64,000 nt of DNA from Leptospira kmetyi serovar Malaysia str. Bejo-Iso9 (GTDB lineage: Bacteria; Spirochaetota; Leptospiria; Leptospirales; Leptospiraceae). A program made the translations under genes and the position numbers. Each line of letters starts with the position of its first letter. Positions within the stretch are counted from its first letter, which is position 1. Of the stretch, positions 1 to 11,488 are shown piece by piece. The notes beneath the pieces are model-generated. The model saw nothing but the letters and a program-made list of their open reading frames with translations, was not told the origin of the DNA and made no database searches. Where the stretch lies: positions 3,743,501 to 3,807,500 of the forward strand of contig NZ_AHMP02000003.1 of the NCBI RefSeq assembly GCF_000243735.2. The letters are read 5' to 3'.

Positions 1-398
1 TCCGGATTTTTTGATTCTATAGTTGAGGACTCAATAAATTGTCAAAAAAAATCCAAGTCAAATTAAAATTCAAGTGTGAGAGGGAGGAATTCGGAAAAGA
101 GAATATAAACCGATTCTACGAGTTTCATCACTTGACTGAATCCCAAGAAAATTAGGTCATGAACCGTTGCGGCCATTTCTTTTGATTCCCTTTTGTTGCT
201 TTTATGGCAAAATAGGGAAGGTTTTTTTAATGCCGATTTATAAAGAAAAAGCGATCTTTTTTAAAAGGAAATGAAAGCGGTTTTCAAAAGAAGAATATTC
301 AAAAAATTGAATTTACTTCGTTCAACCGAGGAAAAGTTGTTCGGACAGAAAGAATTTAGAGTCTCGTTGCGGAAGCGATTCGACAGAGGAAATCCCGT
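1..398. other. Upstream non-coding region
   Basis: AT-rich stretch before the histidine kinase at 399. I see no credible open frame on either strand, no convincing hairpin terminator and no clear -35/-10 pair. It presumably holds the promoter of the kinase gene; a GAGGA-type ribosome binding site sits just before the TTG start. Confidence 0.5.
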
Positions 399-2807
399 TT
401 GAAGATACCCAATTTTTTAAGGATACCGGTTTTTTCGGATGCTGAAAAGGATTTTTCCGTCCGTTTGTTGTACGGAATCATGTTGGCCTGTTTGGCGGTC
501 GCCTTGGGGTATCGGATCTTACATCCGATTTTAGCGGAAAAACCGAAGGCGATTTACGTCGCACCGTTTTTGATCAGCGTCGCGGTTGTGATCTGTCACA
601 TGATCGCAAAAAGCGGAAGAATTCTTTTGGCGTCTCATGTTCTCGTCGGAATCGAATGGGTCGCCGCGTTTTCTCTGATGCTTCGCGAAGGTGCGACTCA
701 AACCATCGTCTTTCCTTTCTGTATCATTTTAATCCTCAGTTCCGCGTTGCTTTTGGGAATGAGGGCAGCGTATATTTATACTTCCTTATCGATCTTCTTC
801 GGAATCGCGATCACCTATCTCGTACAAAACGGAACGATCACGCCGCCTGAATCGTCCGGAGGTCCTTGGTCCGCTTTGCTCGGAGAAATTTCCGCGTTTA
901 TACTCGTCGGGATTTTGATGCGTTATACTCTCGGCGGTTTCAAAAAGATAAAATCCGAATCCTCCGAAATTCAACGTTATGCGAAATTGGGAGGATGGAG
1001 TTTGAACACTCGAAATCTCGAACTCATTCTCACCAAGGAATATCAATATCTTCTCGGATACGAAGACGCGAAAGAATCCAAATCCTTGCCCTTGTCCGCT
1101 TATATGAACACGTATGTCGCGACCGAAGAGGATAAAACGAGAATTCTCTCCGCGCTTTCCGAAAGTCTGAAAAAAAAGGACGAGCCCGATTTTTCCGTGG
1201 AGTTGACGTATCAAATCCGAAGGAGGGACGGGAAGAATCGATTCTTGTCCGTTCAGGGAAAATTTAGGGATTCCATCGTGGCCTTCGGAACCGCGCAGGA
1301 CATCACGGAACGTTATCTTGCAGAAGAAGCTTTGAAGCCGACTCAGGAAATTTATTCCAAGGTGTTTACTCTGAGTCCGATCGCGACTTCGATCTCTTCC
1401 GTGGAAGACGGAAGATACTTGGAAGTCAACGACAGCTTTTTAAAACTCTTCGGATATACGAGAGAGGAAACGATCGGAAGGACGAGTTTGGAACTCAACA
1501 TTTGGCCGGATCCTCAAGAAAGAAAAAAATATTTGGAGAAGATGTATCAACACGGAATCGTCGTGGATCAGGAAGTGATTCTTCAAGGTAAAAACGGAAA
1601 AGTGGTTCACTCCGAATGTTACAGCACCTTCGCAGAGATCAACGGGAAACTCTGCGCGATCAATCTCGTAAAGGACCTCTCCGAAAAAAAGGAAGCCGAA
1701 GCGCTTCGAACCTTAAACAAGGAAATCGTGGATCAGAACGAACTGATCGAAAAACAAAAACAGGAACTTGAGGAAATTCTAAAGGACTTAAAAAAGACCC
1801 AGAACCAATTGATCGTTTCCGAAAAGATGGCCGCCTTAGGACAGTTAGTCGCCGGGATCGCGCACGAAATCAACAACCCGATCGGGGTCATCAAGGCCGC
1901 GAACGATTCCATACAGAATTATTTCGACAGTTCCACGGATAGAATGACCCAAGCCTCGGAGATTCTCCGCGGATTGAAAGAGGAATTGTTAAACGAACTC
2001 TATACGTTTTTAAAGAAGGGAAAAAAAGATCGGGAAATCCTTTCGCCCAAGGAAGTCCGAAACCGCATCAAAGAACTCGAAGGAAAACTAAAGGACAGGG
2101 GCTTTGAGAATTCTCATTCGATCGCGCAGGATTTGGTCGAGGTTGGGTTGGATTCTTCCCTGGACGAATTTCCGAATCTCTTCGGCGATAAGAACGCGCA
2201 GGGATTGCTTCATTTTGCGCTCGAAGAAATACAAGCGTCCAAAAGTTCCAAGCTGATCGATATGTCCGTAAACAGGACTTCCAAGATCGTGTTCGCTTTG
2301 CGTAAGTTTTCGCATTTCGGATCGGAAGGAATCAAAACCTCCGTGGTCATTCAGGAGGGAATCGAAACCGTTCTTACGATCTATCAGAATCAATTGAAAG
2401 TCGGGGTCGAAATCCGAAAATCCTACGGAGACGTTCCGCCAATTCAAGGTTATGCGGACGATCTCATCAACGTTTGGACGAACCTGATCTACAACGCGGC
2501 TCAGGCGATGTCCTTTAAGGGAACTCTCACCATTCGAATATATAAAGCGAGGGAAAACGAAATCGAGGTGTCCATTTCCGATACGGGACCGGGAATTCCG
2601 GCGGACGCGACGGAAAGAATCTTCGAACCTTTTTTTACCACAAAGGCGCCCGGAGAAGGTTCGGGACTCGGTTTGGACATCGCAAGGAGAATCATAGAAT
2701 CCCACAACGGAACGATCCGATTTGAAACCTCTTCCAAGGGAACTACCTTCTTCGTCCGTCTTCCGATCGAGGATACGAATTCGAATTCAAAGAATCAGGA
2801 ACGTTAG
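399..2807 (+). CDS. Membrane PAS-domain sensor histidine kinase
   Basis: 802 residues, TTG start preceded by AGAGGA. The first ~180 residues form about six hydrophobic segments, followed by two PAS/PAC-like regions (roughly 190-305 and 315-430; the second has the typical FLKLFGYTREE stretch), a coiled coil (~430-475), a HisKA domain with the phospho-acceptor in AHEINNP (His489), and a C-terminal HATPase_c with N, DTGPGIP, FFTTK and GEGSGLGL boxes. A long insertion (~510-600) separates the H-box helix from the rest of the dimerisation region, as in some ZraS/NtrB-like kinases. No receiver domain is attached and no response regulator lies next to it, so its partner is elsewhere. It converges with the FlaA-like gene at 2831. 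The stimulus is unknown. Confidence 0.9.
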   Translation: MKIPNFLRIPVFSDAEKDFSVRLLYGIMLACLAVALGYRILHPILAEKPKAIYVAPFLISVAVVICHMIAKSGRILLASHVLVGIEWVAAFSLMLREGATQTIVFPFCIILILSSALLLGMRAAYIYTSLSIFFGIAITYLVQNGTITPPESSGGPWSALLGEISAFILVGILMRYTLGGFKKIKSESSEIQRYAKLGGWSLNTRNLELILTKEYQYLLGYEDAKESKSLPLSAYMNTYVATEEDKTRILSALSESLKKKDEPDFSVELTYQIRRRDGKNRFLSVQGKFRDSIVAFGTAQDITERYLAEEALKPTQEIYSKVFTLSPIATSISSVEDGRYLEVNDSFLKLFGYTREETIGRTSLELNIWPDPQERKKYLEKMYQHGIVVDQEVILQGKNGKVVHSECYSTFAEINGKLCAINLVKDLSEKKEAEALRTLNKEIVDQNELIEKQKQELEEILKDLKKTQNQLIVSEKMAALGQLVAGIAHEINNPIGVIKAANDSIQNYFDSSTDRMTQASEILRGLKEELLNELYTFLKKGKKDREILSPKEVRNRIKELEGKLKDRGFENSHSIAQDLVEVGLDSSLDEFPNLFGDKNAQGLLHFALEEIQASKSSKLIDMSVNRTSKIVFALRKFSHFGSEGIKTSVVIQEGIETVLTIYQNQLKVGVEIRKSYGDVPPIQGYADDLINVWTNLIYNAAQAMSFKGTLTIRIYKARENEIEVSISDTGPGIPADATERIFEPFFTTKAPGEGSGLGLDIARRIIESHNGTIRFETSSKGTTFFVRLPIEDTNSNSKNQER

Positions 2808-2830
2808 ACGATCTTTGAAAGGATTTCGGT

Positions 2831-3508
<678 letters not shown>

Positions 3509-3516
3509 AGAATCGG

Positions 3517-3547
3517 TTGACACGCTTCTTCCAAAGGTTTCCACTAT
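3517..3547 (+). promoter_or_regulatory. Possible promoter of the OmpL47-type gene
   Basis: A perfect TTGACA (3517-3522) is followed after 19 bases by CACTAT (3542-3547), about 50 bases before the start at 3596. The -35 is ideal, but the spacing is long and the -10 weak, so this is tentative. It lies just upstream of the divergent FlaA-like gene start. Confidence 0.3.
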
Positions 3548-3595
3548 CCGAATTATCGTCAAAAAACTAATAAACCTAATTCATAGGAGTGCAAA

Positions 3596-4690
<1,095 letters not shown>

Positions 4691-4714
4691 GAATCAAAAA
4701 ATTTCACAGGATAA

Positions 4715-4740
4715 AAAGCCCGGACTTCCGGGCTTTTTTT
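4715..4740 (+). terminator. Rho-independent terminator after the OmpL47-type gene
   Basis: Six-base GC stem GCCCGG/CCGGGC (4718-4723 with 4728-4733), ACTT loop, extended by three A-T pairs and followed by seven T residues. It lies 25 bases after the stop at 4690 and separates this gene from comF. Confidence 0.9.
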
Positions 4741-4775
4741 ATGTCTTCGCGACGTTTTCAAGAACCGTAAGAGGT

Positions 4776-5531
4776 ATGAAACTTCGGAAACTTTTGGATT
4801 TATTCTTACCCTCCACCTGCGAATTCTGCGGAAGATACGATTTCTTTTCCTCCAAGATCGGAGTTTGTAAATCTTGTCATCGTGAAAATTCGGAAACGCC
4901 GATCCGTCTCGAACGTTTATGCAGGATTTGTAAAGAACCTTCAAGCGGGGGAGAATGCGTCTTCTGTTCTTCCAGAAACGTATTTTTCGACGAGATGAAA
5001 TTCTTAAAAAGCAGAACTCCGTTTCTTGCAAAGGCGATCAATCGAATCAAACACGGATCGGTTTATATGCTATCGATCTATCTTTCGTTGGGTCTAAAAA
5101 AAGAATTAAGATCCTGGAAGAATCTGAACTTCTCCGGAATTCTTCTGATGCCTTCCACAAAAACGAAATGGTATCAACGGAAAAAAAGAAGGCCTTTCGA
5201 ATCCTGCGACTTCGCATTAAAAAGAATTCTAAACATTCTTTCCGCTCCGTTGATCGCTCCGATCGAAAAGATCAGCGGTGAAAAACAAGCGGGTAAAAGT
5301 TTTGCGGATCGTTTCGTTCACGCAAGACTTGCATTTCGAATTCAAGAAGAGTATAAAGAGAAGTTAAAGGGAAACTATCTCGTGATAGACGACGTGTTTA
5401 CGACGGGAGCTTCGGCGAACGAACTCGCGAGAATTTTAATCCGAAATGGGGCGGATGGCGTTCGAATTTTGACCCTGATCCGAACGGAAGGCCGGGAATT
5501 TGAAATGAAAAAAGACGTTACAAATGTTTAG
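4776..5531 (+). CDS. comF: ComF family phosphoribosyltransferase-like protein
   Basis: 251 residues. The N-terminus carries four CxxC pairs (C15/C18, C31/C34, C49/C52, C61/C64), the double zinc-finger pattern of ComF/GntX proteins. The C-terminal half is a type I phosphoribosyltransferase fold with the PRPP-binding motif LVIDDVFTTGAS at residues 202-213. ComF proteins assist uptake of transforming DNA in competent bacteria, probably with the PriA/ComFA helicase, but the homologue is widespread in species not known to be naturally competent. GAGG lies very close to the ATG. It is followed 27 bases later by dinB on the same strand, suggesting co-transcription with a DNA-repair gene. Confidence 0.85.
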   Translation: MKLRKLLDLFLPSTCEFCGRYDFFSSKIGVCKSCHRENSETPIRLERLCRICKEPSSGGECVFCSSRNVFFDEMKFLKSRTPFLAKAINRIKHGSVYMLSIYLSLGLKKELRSWKNLNFSGILLMPSTKTKWYQRKKRRPFESCDFALKRILNILSAPLIAPIEKISGEKQAGKSFADRFVHARLAFRIQEEYKEKLKGNYLVIDDVFTTGASANELARILIRNGADGVRILTLIRTEGREFEMKKDVTNV

Positions 5532-5558
5532 CTGTTTGTAAATTGACTTCAACCGGAT

Positions 5559-6647
<1,089 letters not shown>

Positions 6648-6656
6648 TATTCTAAA

Positions 6657-7682
6657 TTATCTTTTGATGCCGATTCCGACCGAAAAGGACGGTTCCTGAA
6701 AGTGATAGGACTTCGCATTTCCGATCAAATCCGTTTTGCGATATTGAACCGCGGCGTTCACGAAATAAGAATCCGATTCCCATTGAATCCCGGTGCCAGC
6801 CCAAACCGCGGTTTGCGTCAAGGTCCCCGAATAAATTCCTCCGTCGTAACTACGGCCGATTCCAATTCCAGCTTGAAAAAACCAAAAAAGAGAATCCATA
6901 AGAGAAACGTAATATTTGATTCCGGGTAAAACGGACAAAGTGCCGATCGTAAACGCGTCGCTTCCTCGTTTGCCGCTTTTATATCCTCCGAAATGGGAAT
7001 CGAACAGAATCGAGATCGTCGAAAGCCCAGCAAGGTTTTGATATTCCGGTAAAGCGTTCAAAGTCGCGTTCGCAAAAATGCCCGTAACAGGAGAAATTCC
7101 CCGGTTCGGAAACGAAAAGGAATTCTGTTCGAGCCCGAGCGTAAATCCTAGATTTTTGTTCCTGCGATATTCGCCGTTCAACGATAAGGTTCTTACTCTT
7201 ATGGAATAATTTCTTTCCAAATACGGATCTATGTAGATTGTCGTTGCGACGATATCGATCGCGTTATAACCGCGGTTGAAACTCATTCCTTCGACGATAT
7301 GGGAGTTCCATTCTCCCGCGTTCAAAGAATAGTAGAATTTCTTAATGTTGTTTTGTTTTTCCGGTTCGGTCGTTTTGGGTTCGGGTTGTATTTCCGGTTT
7401 TTTGATTTCGGCAAGTAGAATCTTTTCTACGAGAGTTAGGTCGAACTTTTCCACGTTGCCGTTTACGTCCTCGACCAAAACGTGATCTTCTCGAAGCGAG
7501 GTTTTGACGTTTTCGATCGTTCTTCCGTCCTTTAAAAGTACCGTGTTCCCGAAAAGACCGGAGGAAAAGAATACGGTTAGGACCGCCGCGAGGGGCGCCA
7601 CTCGGATTCCAATCCGGGCGCGGCCGGGCCGAACGAAAAAGAATTCTCGGACCGGAAAACGAAACGAAAGAATCGAATTCAT
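6657..7682 (-). CDS. Outer-membrane beta-barrel protein of an ECF sigma operon
   Basis: 341 residues from ATG 7682; a TTG at 7691 overlapping the upstream stop is the alternative start. The leader is long and Arg-rich, with a hydrophobic stretch ending FFSSGLFG. After it comes a short module NTVLLKDGRTIENV … VEKILLAE (~50-95) that resembles the C-terminal end of the FecR protein encoded just upstream. A Pro/Glu/Lys linker follows. The remaining ~220 residues alternate aromatic and polar residues with glycine turns and end FSVGIGIKR, typical of a small barrel. It is the third gene of a sigma/anti-sigma/barrel operon with a 5-base gap. No TonB box is visible, so it is not a classical Fec receptor. 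Cargo or function unknown. Confidence 0.7.
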   Translation of the reverse strand: MNSILSFRFPVREFFFVRPGRARIGIRVAPLAAVLTVFFSSGLFGNTVLLKDGRTIENVKTSLREDHVLVEDVNGNVEKFDLTLVEKILLAEIKKPEIQPEPKTTEPEKQNNIKKFYYSLNAGEWNSHIVEGMSFNRGYNAIDIVATTIYIDPYLERNYSIRVRTLSLNGEYRRNKNLGFTLGLEQNSFSFPNRGISPVTGIFANATLNALPEYQNLAGLSTISILFDSHFGGYKSGKRGSDAFTIGTLSVLPGIKYYVSLMDSLFWFFQAGIGIGRSYDGGIYSGTLTQTAVWAGTGIQWESDSYFVNAAVQYRKTDLIGNAKSYHFQEPSFSVGIGIKR

Positions 7683-7687
7683 CTTTT

Positions 7688-9085
7688 TCAAAACGAAATC
7701 GACTCTATGTCAGAGGATTTTAAGATTCTTTTTTTGCCGTTTTCTTCCAAAACGTATTGGTTCTCGTATTGAATCACGTTCCCTTTGAGAACGGTTCCGT
7801 CCTTTAAAGTGATCGTCTTGATTCCCAATCGGATCGGTTCCTCTTTGGGGATCGAAGTTTTGTTTTCGCGCGGTTTCGACGAATTCTCCGCTTTTGAAGT
7901 TTCCGCTTTGGGAACGTTCGGTTTCGGAGTTACGCTTTCGTCCGCCGCTTTCGGAAATTCCAACGAAGTCGAATCTCCGAACTTTTCGGAAATACTTTCC
8001 AAAATTTGAATATTCTCAGGTTTGAATTCGATCTTTTTTTCTTGCGATACGTTTTCCGAAAGTTTGGTTTGAATCTCCCGTAAAGACGCTCGTATTTCCG
8101 GACCGTACGTTTCTATCGAACGATTTCCGTTCCATGTTTTGAGAAGATCCTCGCTTTGTTTTTCCGATAAACGTAAGGATTTTATTTCCAGGGAAGAATT
8201 GGAAACCGTTTCCGAAGAAAGATCTTTCCAATCCGTTTGAATTTCGATCTCCGGTGGACGATGGTTGTGGTTTTGCGCGGTCGTTGCGTTTCCGTTTTGT
8301 GCGGATTCTTTTTCAAACGAGTAGAGTAGGATCGGAAATAAATATCGTAAACCGGAGCGAATCCGAACGGAACCTTCCCAAACGCTGATCTTGTTTTGCT
8401 CTTCCGAACTTTCGATGAATACTTTCGTTCCCGTCAATTGAATCTCGGTTCCGTTGACGTAGAGTTTCGTTTTGGAACGTGGATCGGAAACGAATTCGTT
8501 TAACAAAAGATTTCCCTTTCGAACGAGAATCGACAACCGATAACCTCGATTCTTGGCGTCGGCCGCGGAACGCGCCAAATCGAGGACGCGCATTTCCGAA
8601 TTCGGAAAAATTCTAAACTGAACAAGACCTTGTTCTCCGGAGATTTCAACGTCGCAAAACGAGTTTGCGTTCGTGAGAATCCAATCGTTTCGTAAGGATT
8701 TTTCGTCGCAGTTTCCGCCGAATGCGAGAGGAAGTTTTTCTTCTTTGCCGAAGCCGTTTTGTTTGAAGATCAACGACACGGAAACGATCAACGCGATCAT
8801 CGCCGCCAAGGCCAAGATCGGATTTCTAAACTTACCGAGATCGACGACTTTTTTGGAAACGGGTTGCGGATCGGTTTTTTCGGATTCGAAAAGAATTTTT
8901 ACAAGTCCTTGTTTGTGCGTTCGCAAACCGGCTTGCGTTTGAACGTAGTTTTCGTATCTTTTTTTAAGCGCGGGATCGAGATCGACGATTTCGTTTAATC
9001 TTTCGTTCTCGTTCGGAGAAATTTCCCCGTAGAGAAACAGAGACGTCAGTTCTTCGAATTCTTCCTGTAGATCTTTTCTTTCCAT
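7688..9085 (-). CDS. FecR-type transmembrane anti-sigma regulator
   Basis: 465 residues. Residues 1-85 are cytoplasmic and resemble the anti-sigma domain (EEFEELTSLFLYGEI, LxxhxxxDPALKKRYENY). One transmembrane helix (~90-108, ILALAAMIALIVSVSLIF) follows, then a periplasmic FecR domain (~120-260: VQFRIFPNSEMRVLD, LYVNGTEIQLTGTKVFIES, VWEGSVRIRSG). A long charged linker leads to a C-terminal module (IKTITLKDGTVLKGNVIQY … SSDIESISF). FecR-type proteins hold an ECF sigma factor at the membrane and release it on a periplasmic signal. The sigma gene is 2 bases upstream and the barrel gene directly downstream, so this is the middle gene of a signalling operon. Confidence 0.85.
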   Translation of the reverse strand: MERKDLQEEFEELTSLFLYGEISPNENERLNEIVDLDPALKKRYENYVQTQAGLRTHKQGLVKILFESEKTDPQPVSKKVVDLGKFRNPILALAAMIALIVSVSLIFKQNGFGKEEKLPLAFGGNCDEKSLRNDWILTNANSFCDVEISGEQGLVQFRIFPNSEMRVLDLARSAADAKNRGYRLSILVRKGNLLLNEFVSDPRSKTKLYVNGTEIQLTGTKVFIESSEEQNKISVWEGSVRIRSGLRYLFPILLYSFEKESAQNGNATTAQNHNHRPPEIEIQTDWKDLSSETVSNSSLEIKSLRLSEKQSEDLLKTWNGNRSIETYGPEIRASLREIQTKLSENVSQEKKIEFKPENIQILESISEKFGDSTSLEFPKAADESVTPKPNVPKAETSKAENSSKPRENKTSIPKEEPIRLGIKTITLKDGTVLKGNVIQYENQYVLEENGKKRILKSSDIESISF

Positions 9086-9086
9086 G

Positions 9087-9609
<523 letters not shown>

Positions 9610-9755
9610 TTTAACCTTTTGCTGTTCCGCGCAGGCGAGAATATTCCATAAAGCTGATATTCAATCCTCGTATTTGTAGTTTCGTGAATAAGACTGAATT
9701 TAATCGACTCATAAATCTTTCCCGCCTGGGATTTTTATCTTTTGAAAATAAATAA

Positions 9756-9792
9756 ATCTTCCCCGTGAAATTTTAGGAATCACGAGGAAGAT
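9756..9792 (-). terminator. Inverted repeat, possible terminator of the lipoprotein transcript
   Basis: ATCTTCC-C-CGTG pairs with CACG-A-GGAAGAT (11 base pairs, one mismatch) around a 13-base AT-rich loop. On the minus strand the stem is followed by TTTATTTATTTTC, a passable U-rich tail. It lies about 160 bases after the stop of the lipoprotein gene. Confidence 0.45.
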
Positions 9793-9848
9793 CTTATTAT
9801 AAATTGAAAATTTAAACCGACATCGTTTCCGCTTGAAATGCTCGGTCC

Positions 9849-9888
9849 AAACACAGAAAGGAGCAAGAAGCTCCTCTCTGTGTTTTTT
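9849..9888 (+). terminator. Strong hairpin with plus-strand T tail, no upstream gene
   Basis: ACACAGA-A-AGGAGC (9851-9864) pairs with GCTCCT-C-TCTGTGT around AAGAA, followed by TTTTTT and then AG on the plus strand. This has every mark of an intrinsic terminator, but the genes on both sides are on the minus strand. On the minus strand the tail is only TGTTTGG. See the finding on a candidate plus-strand RNA. Confidence 0.7.
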
Positions 9889-9899
9889 AGAATGCTTGG

Positions 9900-9921
9900 A
9901 ATCAAAATTCTTCTTTTGATT
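9900..9921. repeat. Perfect 8-bp inverted repeat
   Basis: AATCAAAA, loop TTCTTC, then TTTTGATT. A short perfect hairpin directly beside the larger hairpin at 9849-9888 and 28 bases before the lipoprotein stop codon. Confidence 0.5.
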
Positions 9922-9949
9922 CACTCGATCCGGAACTTTCGCGAATCTT

Positions 9950-11209
9950 TCATTTGGTCTGACTGAGAATCGTAGGCAAATGAAAGATCAGGTTTTTTCT
10001 CGCGGTATTGGTTAGGTTATCCGATCCGCTCGTCGCGTTCGGTCTGTCGGCCGCGTCCAACTGCGGGGAGAAGACGTTGTCCCCGCCGGTCGAATCCCAG
10101 AAGAGAACCTTATCAACGGAGACGTTAAACAGAAGTCCTTTTCCGTTTTTGGAAGAATCCAAATCCACGATCAGAATATAGGGATCTGAAGACGCCAAAG
10201 TGTTGATCATGGCGGGAGCCTTAAATCTAAGTTTTTTAGCCGCGGTGTAAGCGACTCCGGCCGCCGAAGGTGCGTTTAGAAAACTGGTCGGTATCGATAA
10301 GAACCCCGATGATTCCGGAGTCGACAAGAACGCTCCCGAACCCGAGTCGATCGATGACTCCGAAAACGTACAGGATCCGTTTAATATTTCTCCCGCCGGA
10401 ATCAATTGAGAAAAGATAAAACTTGCGGAGTTCGCAAAAGACGCAGGGCACTTGTCCCCAAAAATTTTTGTGCTTACATCTCCTCTTCCATTGGAGGACG
10501 AGGAAGGATTATTCAATATCAAATCGACGTAACGATAGGCATTCTCCGGAACATCGGAAGTATTGAAGTAATAAGAAAATCCCCTCACAATGATTCCGAT
10601 TCGATCGTAATCCCCTTGGGCGCTTTCCGGGACTGCGGTAATGGGTAAGAATGCCGAATCTAAAGTTTTATCACCGCCTTTGAGACCGATAGGCATAAAA
10701 CTAGTGCAAGGTCCTGAATTCGTTCCCATTTCAGGAGGGAGTCCGCCTGGAATGTTCGAGCCTCCGAACGCAACAAAGTTCGCGTTTGTTAAAGTTTCAC
10801 TTCCTCTTGCAGGTCCGCCTTTGGTTACGGATTTGTAGAGGACCATTTGACAAACTTCCATGGATACTGCGGCGGGTGTTAGGAATTTATCGTTAAAACC
10901 ATCGCCAACCCCGTCGCCGTAACTTTCAGGGTTGTCCCCGCTTAAGTCGGTAAGAAAGCCGGATGCAAAATTGGGCCCGCTTCTGAATTGAGAGGAGTTT
11001 GCCGCAGTGCGTGCGGCTGCGAGAGTATTTGTGTCGGTAAGTCGGAACTCCGCTTTTCCACCTCCGTTTAAGACGGTTGCCGCCAACAACATTTCTAAGT
11101 TGTCGTCTTTTTTGTCCTTCTTGCAACTCATAAGAAAGAATAACGTCGCCAGTGCGAAAACCGTAATCCTCAACATTCTTCTTCGTGATTTTTTTGTATT
11201 CTGTTCCAT
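9950..11209 (-). CDS. Leptospira-type lipoprotein of unknown function
   Basis: 419 residues. The ATG at 11209 is preceded by an ideal GGAGG (11220-11224) ten bases upstream. The N-terminus has a basic stretch (KKSRRR), a hydrophobic core and the lipobox LMSC followed by KKDKKDD, a spirochaete lipoprotein signal with a charged tether. The mature part is rich in Gly, Ser and Asn and contains GDGVGDGFNDKF, which looks like an acidic metal-binding loop, plus the recurring pattern of an all-beta secreted protein. I do not recognise a named domain. Leptospira genomes encode many such lipoproteins. No operon partner is obvious. Confidence 0.75.
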   Translation of the reverse strand: MEQNTKKSRRRMLRITVFALATLFFLMSCKKDKKDDNLEMLLAATVLNGGGKAEFRLTDTNTLAAARTAANSSQFRSGPNFASGFLTDLSGDNPESYGDGVGDGFNDKFLTPAAVSMEVCQMVLYKSVTKGGPARGSETLTNANFVAFGGSNIPGGLPPEMGTNSGPCTSFMPIGLKGGDKTLDSAFLPITAVPESAQGDYDRIGIIVRGFSYYFNTSDVPENAYRYVDLILNNPSSSSNGRGDVSTKIFGDKCPASFANSASFIFSQLIPAGEILNGSCTFSESSIDSGSGAFLSTPESSGFLSIPTSFLNAPSAAGVAYTAAKKLRFKAPAMINTLASSDPYILIVDLDSSKNGKGLLFNVSVDKVLFWDSTGGDNVFSPQLDAADRPNATSGSDNLTNTARKNLIFHLPTILSQTK

Positions 11210-11219
11210 CGTGTGTTAA

Positions 11220-11224
11220 CCTCC
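11220..11224 (-). promoter_or_regulatory. Ribosome binding site of the lipoprotein gene
   Basis: GGAGG on the minus strand, ten bases before the ATG at 11209. It fixes this start against the internal ATG at the MLRI position. Confidence 0.6.
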
Positions 11225-11398
11225 AATGAAATCTCGGAAGAAATATAGAGAAGGTAGAAAGCGAGTGAGACAGGATGTCGGAAAAAAGAGAGGGGCGGTT
11301 CGGCAGAATATGAAGTTTTGTTTCAAAAAGCAATTCAGGTTATAAAGAAGTAATTTTTAAAAAAAGAAATTCGAATGAAAAAACAAGAAGGATCAAAT

Positions 11399-11412
11399 GT
11401 AGGATCTCCTAC
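11399..11412. repeat. GTAGGA-TC-TCCTAC inverted element
   Basis: Six-base perfect inverted repeat with a two-base centre in the gap after recQ. The same GTAGGA core recurs, in degenerate form, four times at 21892-22089. It looks like a member of a short dispersed family. Confidence 0.45.
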
Positions 11413-11488
11413 GATTTGCTGTGCGAGTTACGTTCGTTTGGGGAAATCGGATATACGGTCGCGACGAGATCGAAGAAGCAGTCGATTC

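Larger units (their letters stand above)
9610..9949. other. Non-coding gap with three stacked hairpins
   Basis: 340 bases between the ECF sigma gene and a same-strand lipoprotein gene. No credible open frame. It contains three inverted repeats in 170 bases (9756-9792, 9849-9888, 9900-9921), listed separately. The middle one carries a T tail on the plus strand, where no protein gene ends. The region may be a structured 3' UTR of the lipoprotein transcript or may encode a small RNA. Confidence 0.6.

Noticed and set aside
9620..9640. GGAAC before the ECF sigma gene as an autoregulated ECF promoter
   Set aside because: Too close to the ATG to leave room for a -10 element and transcription start.
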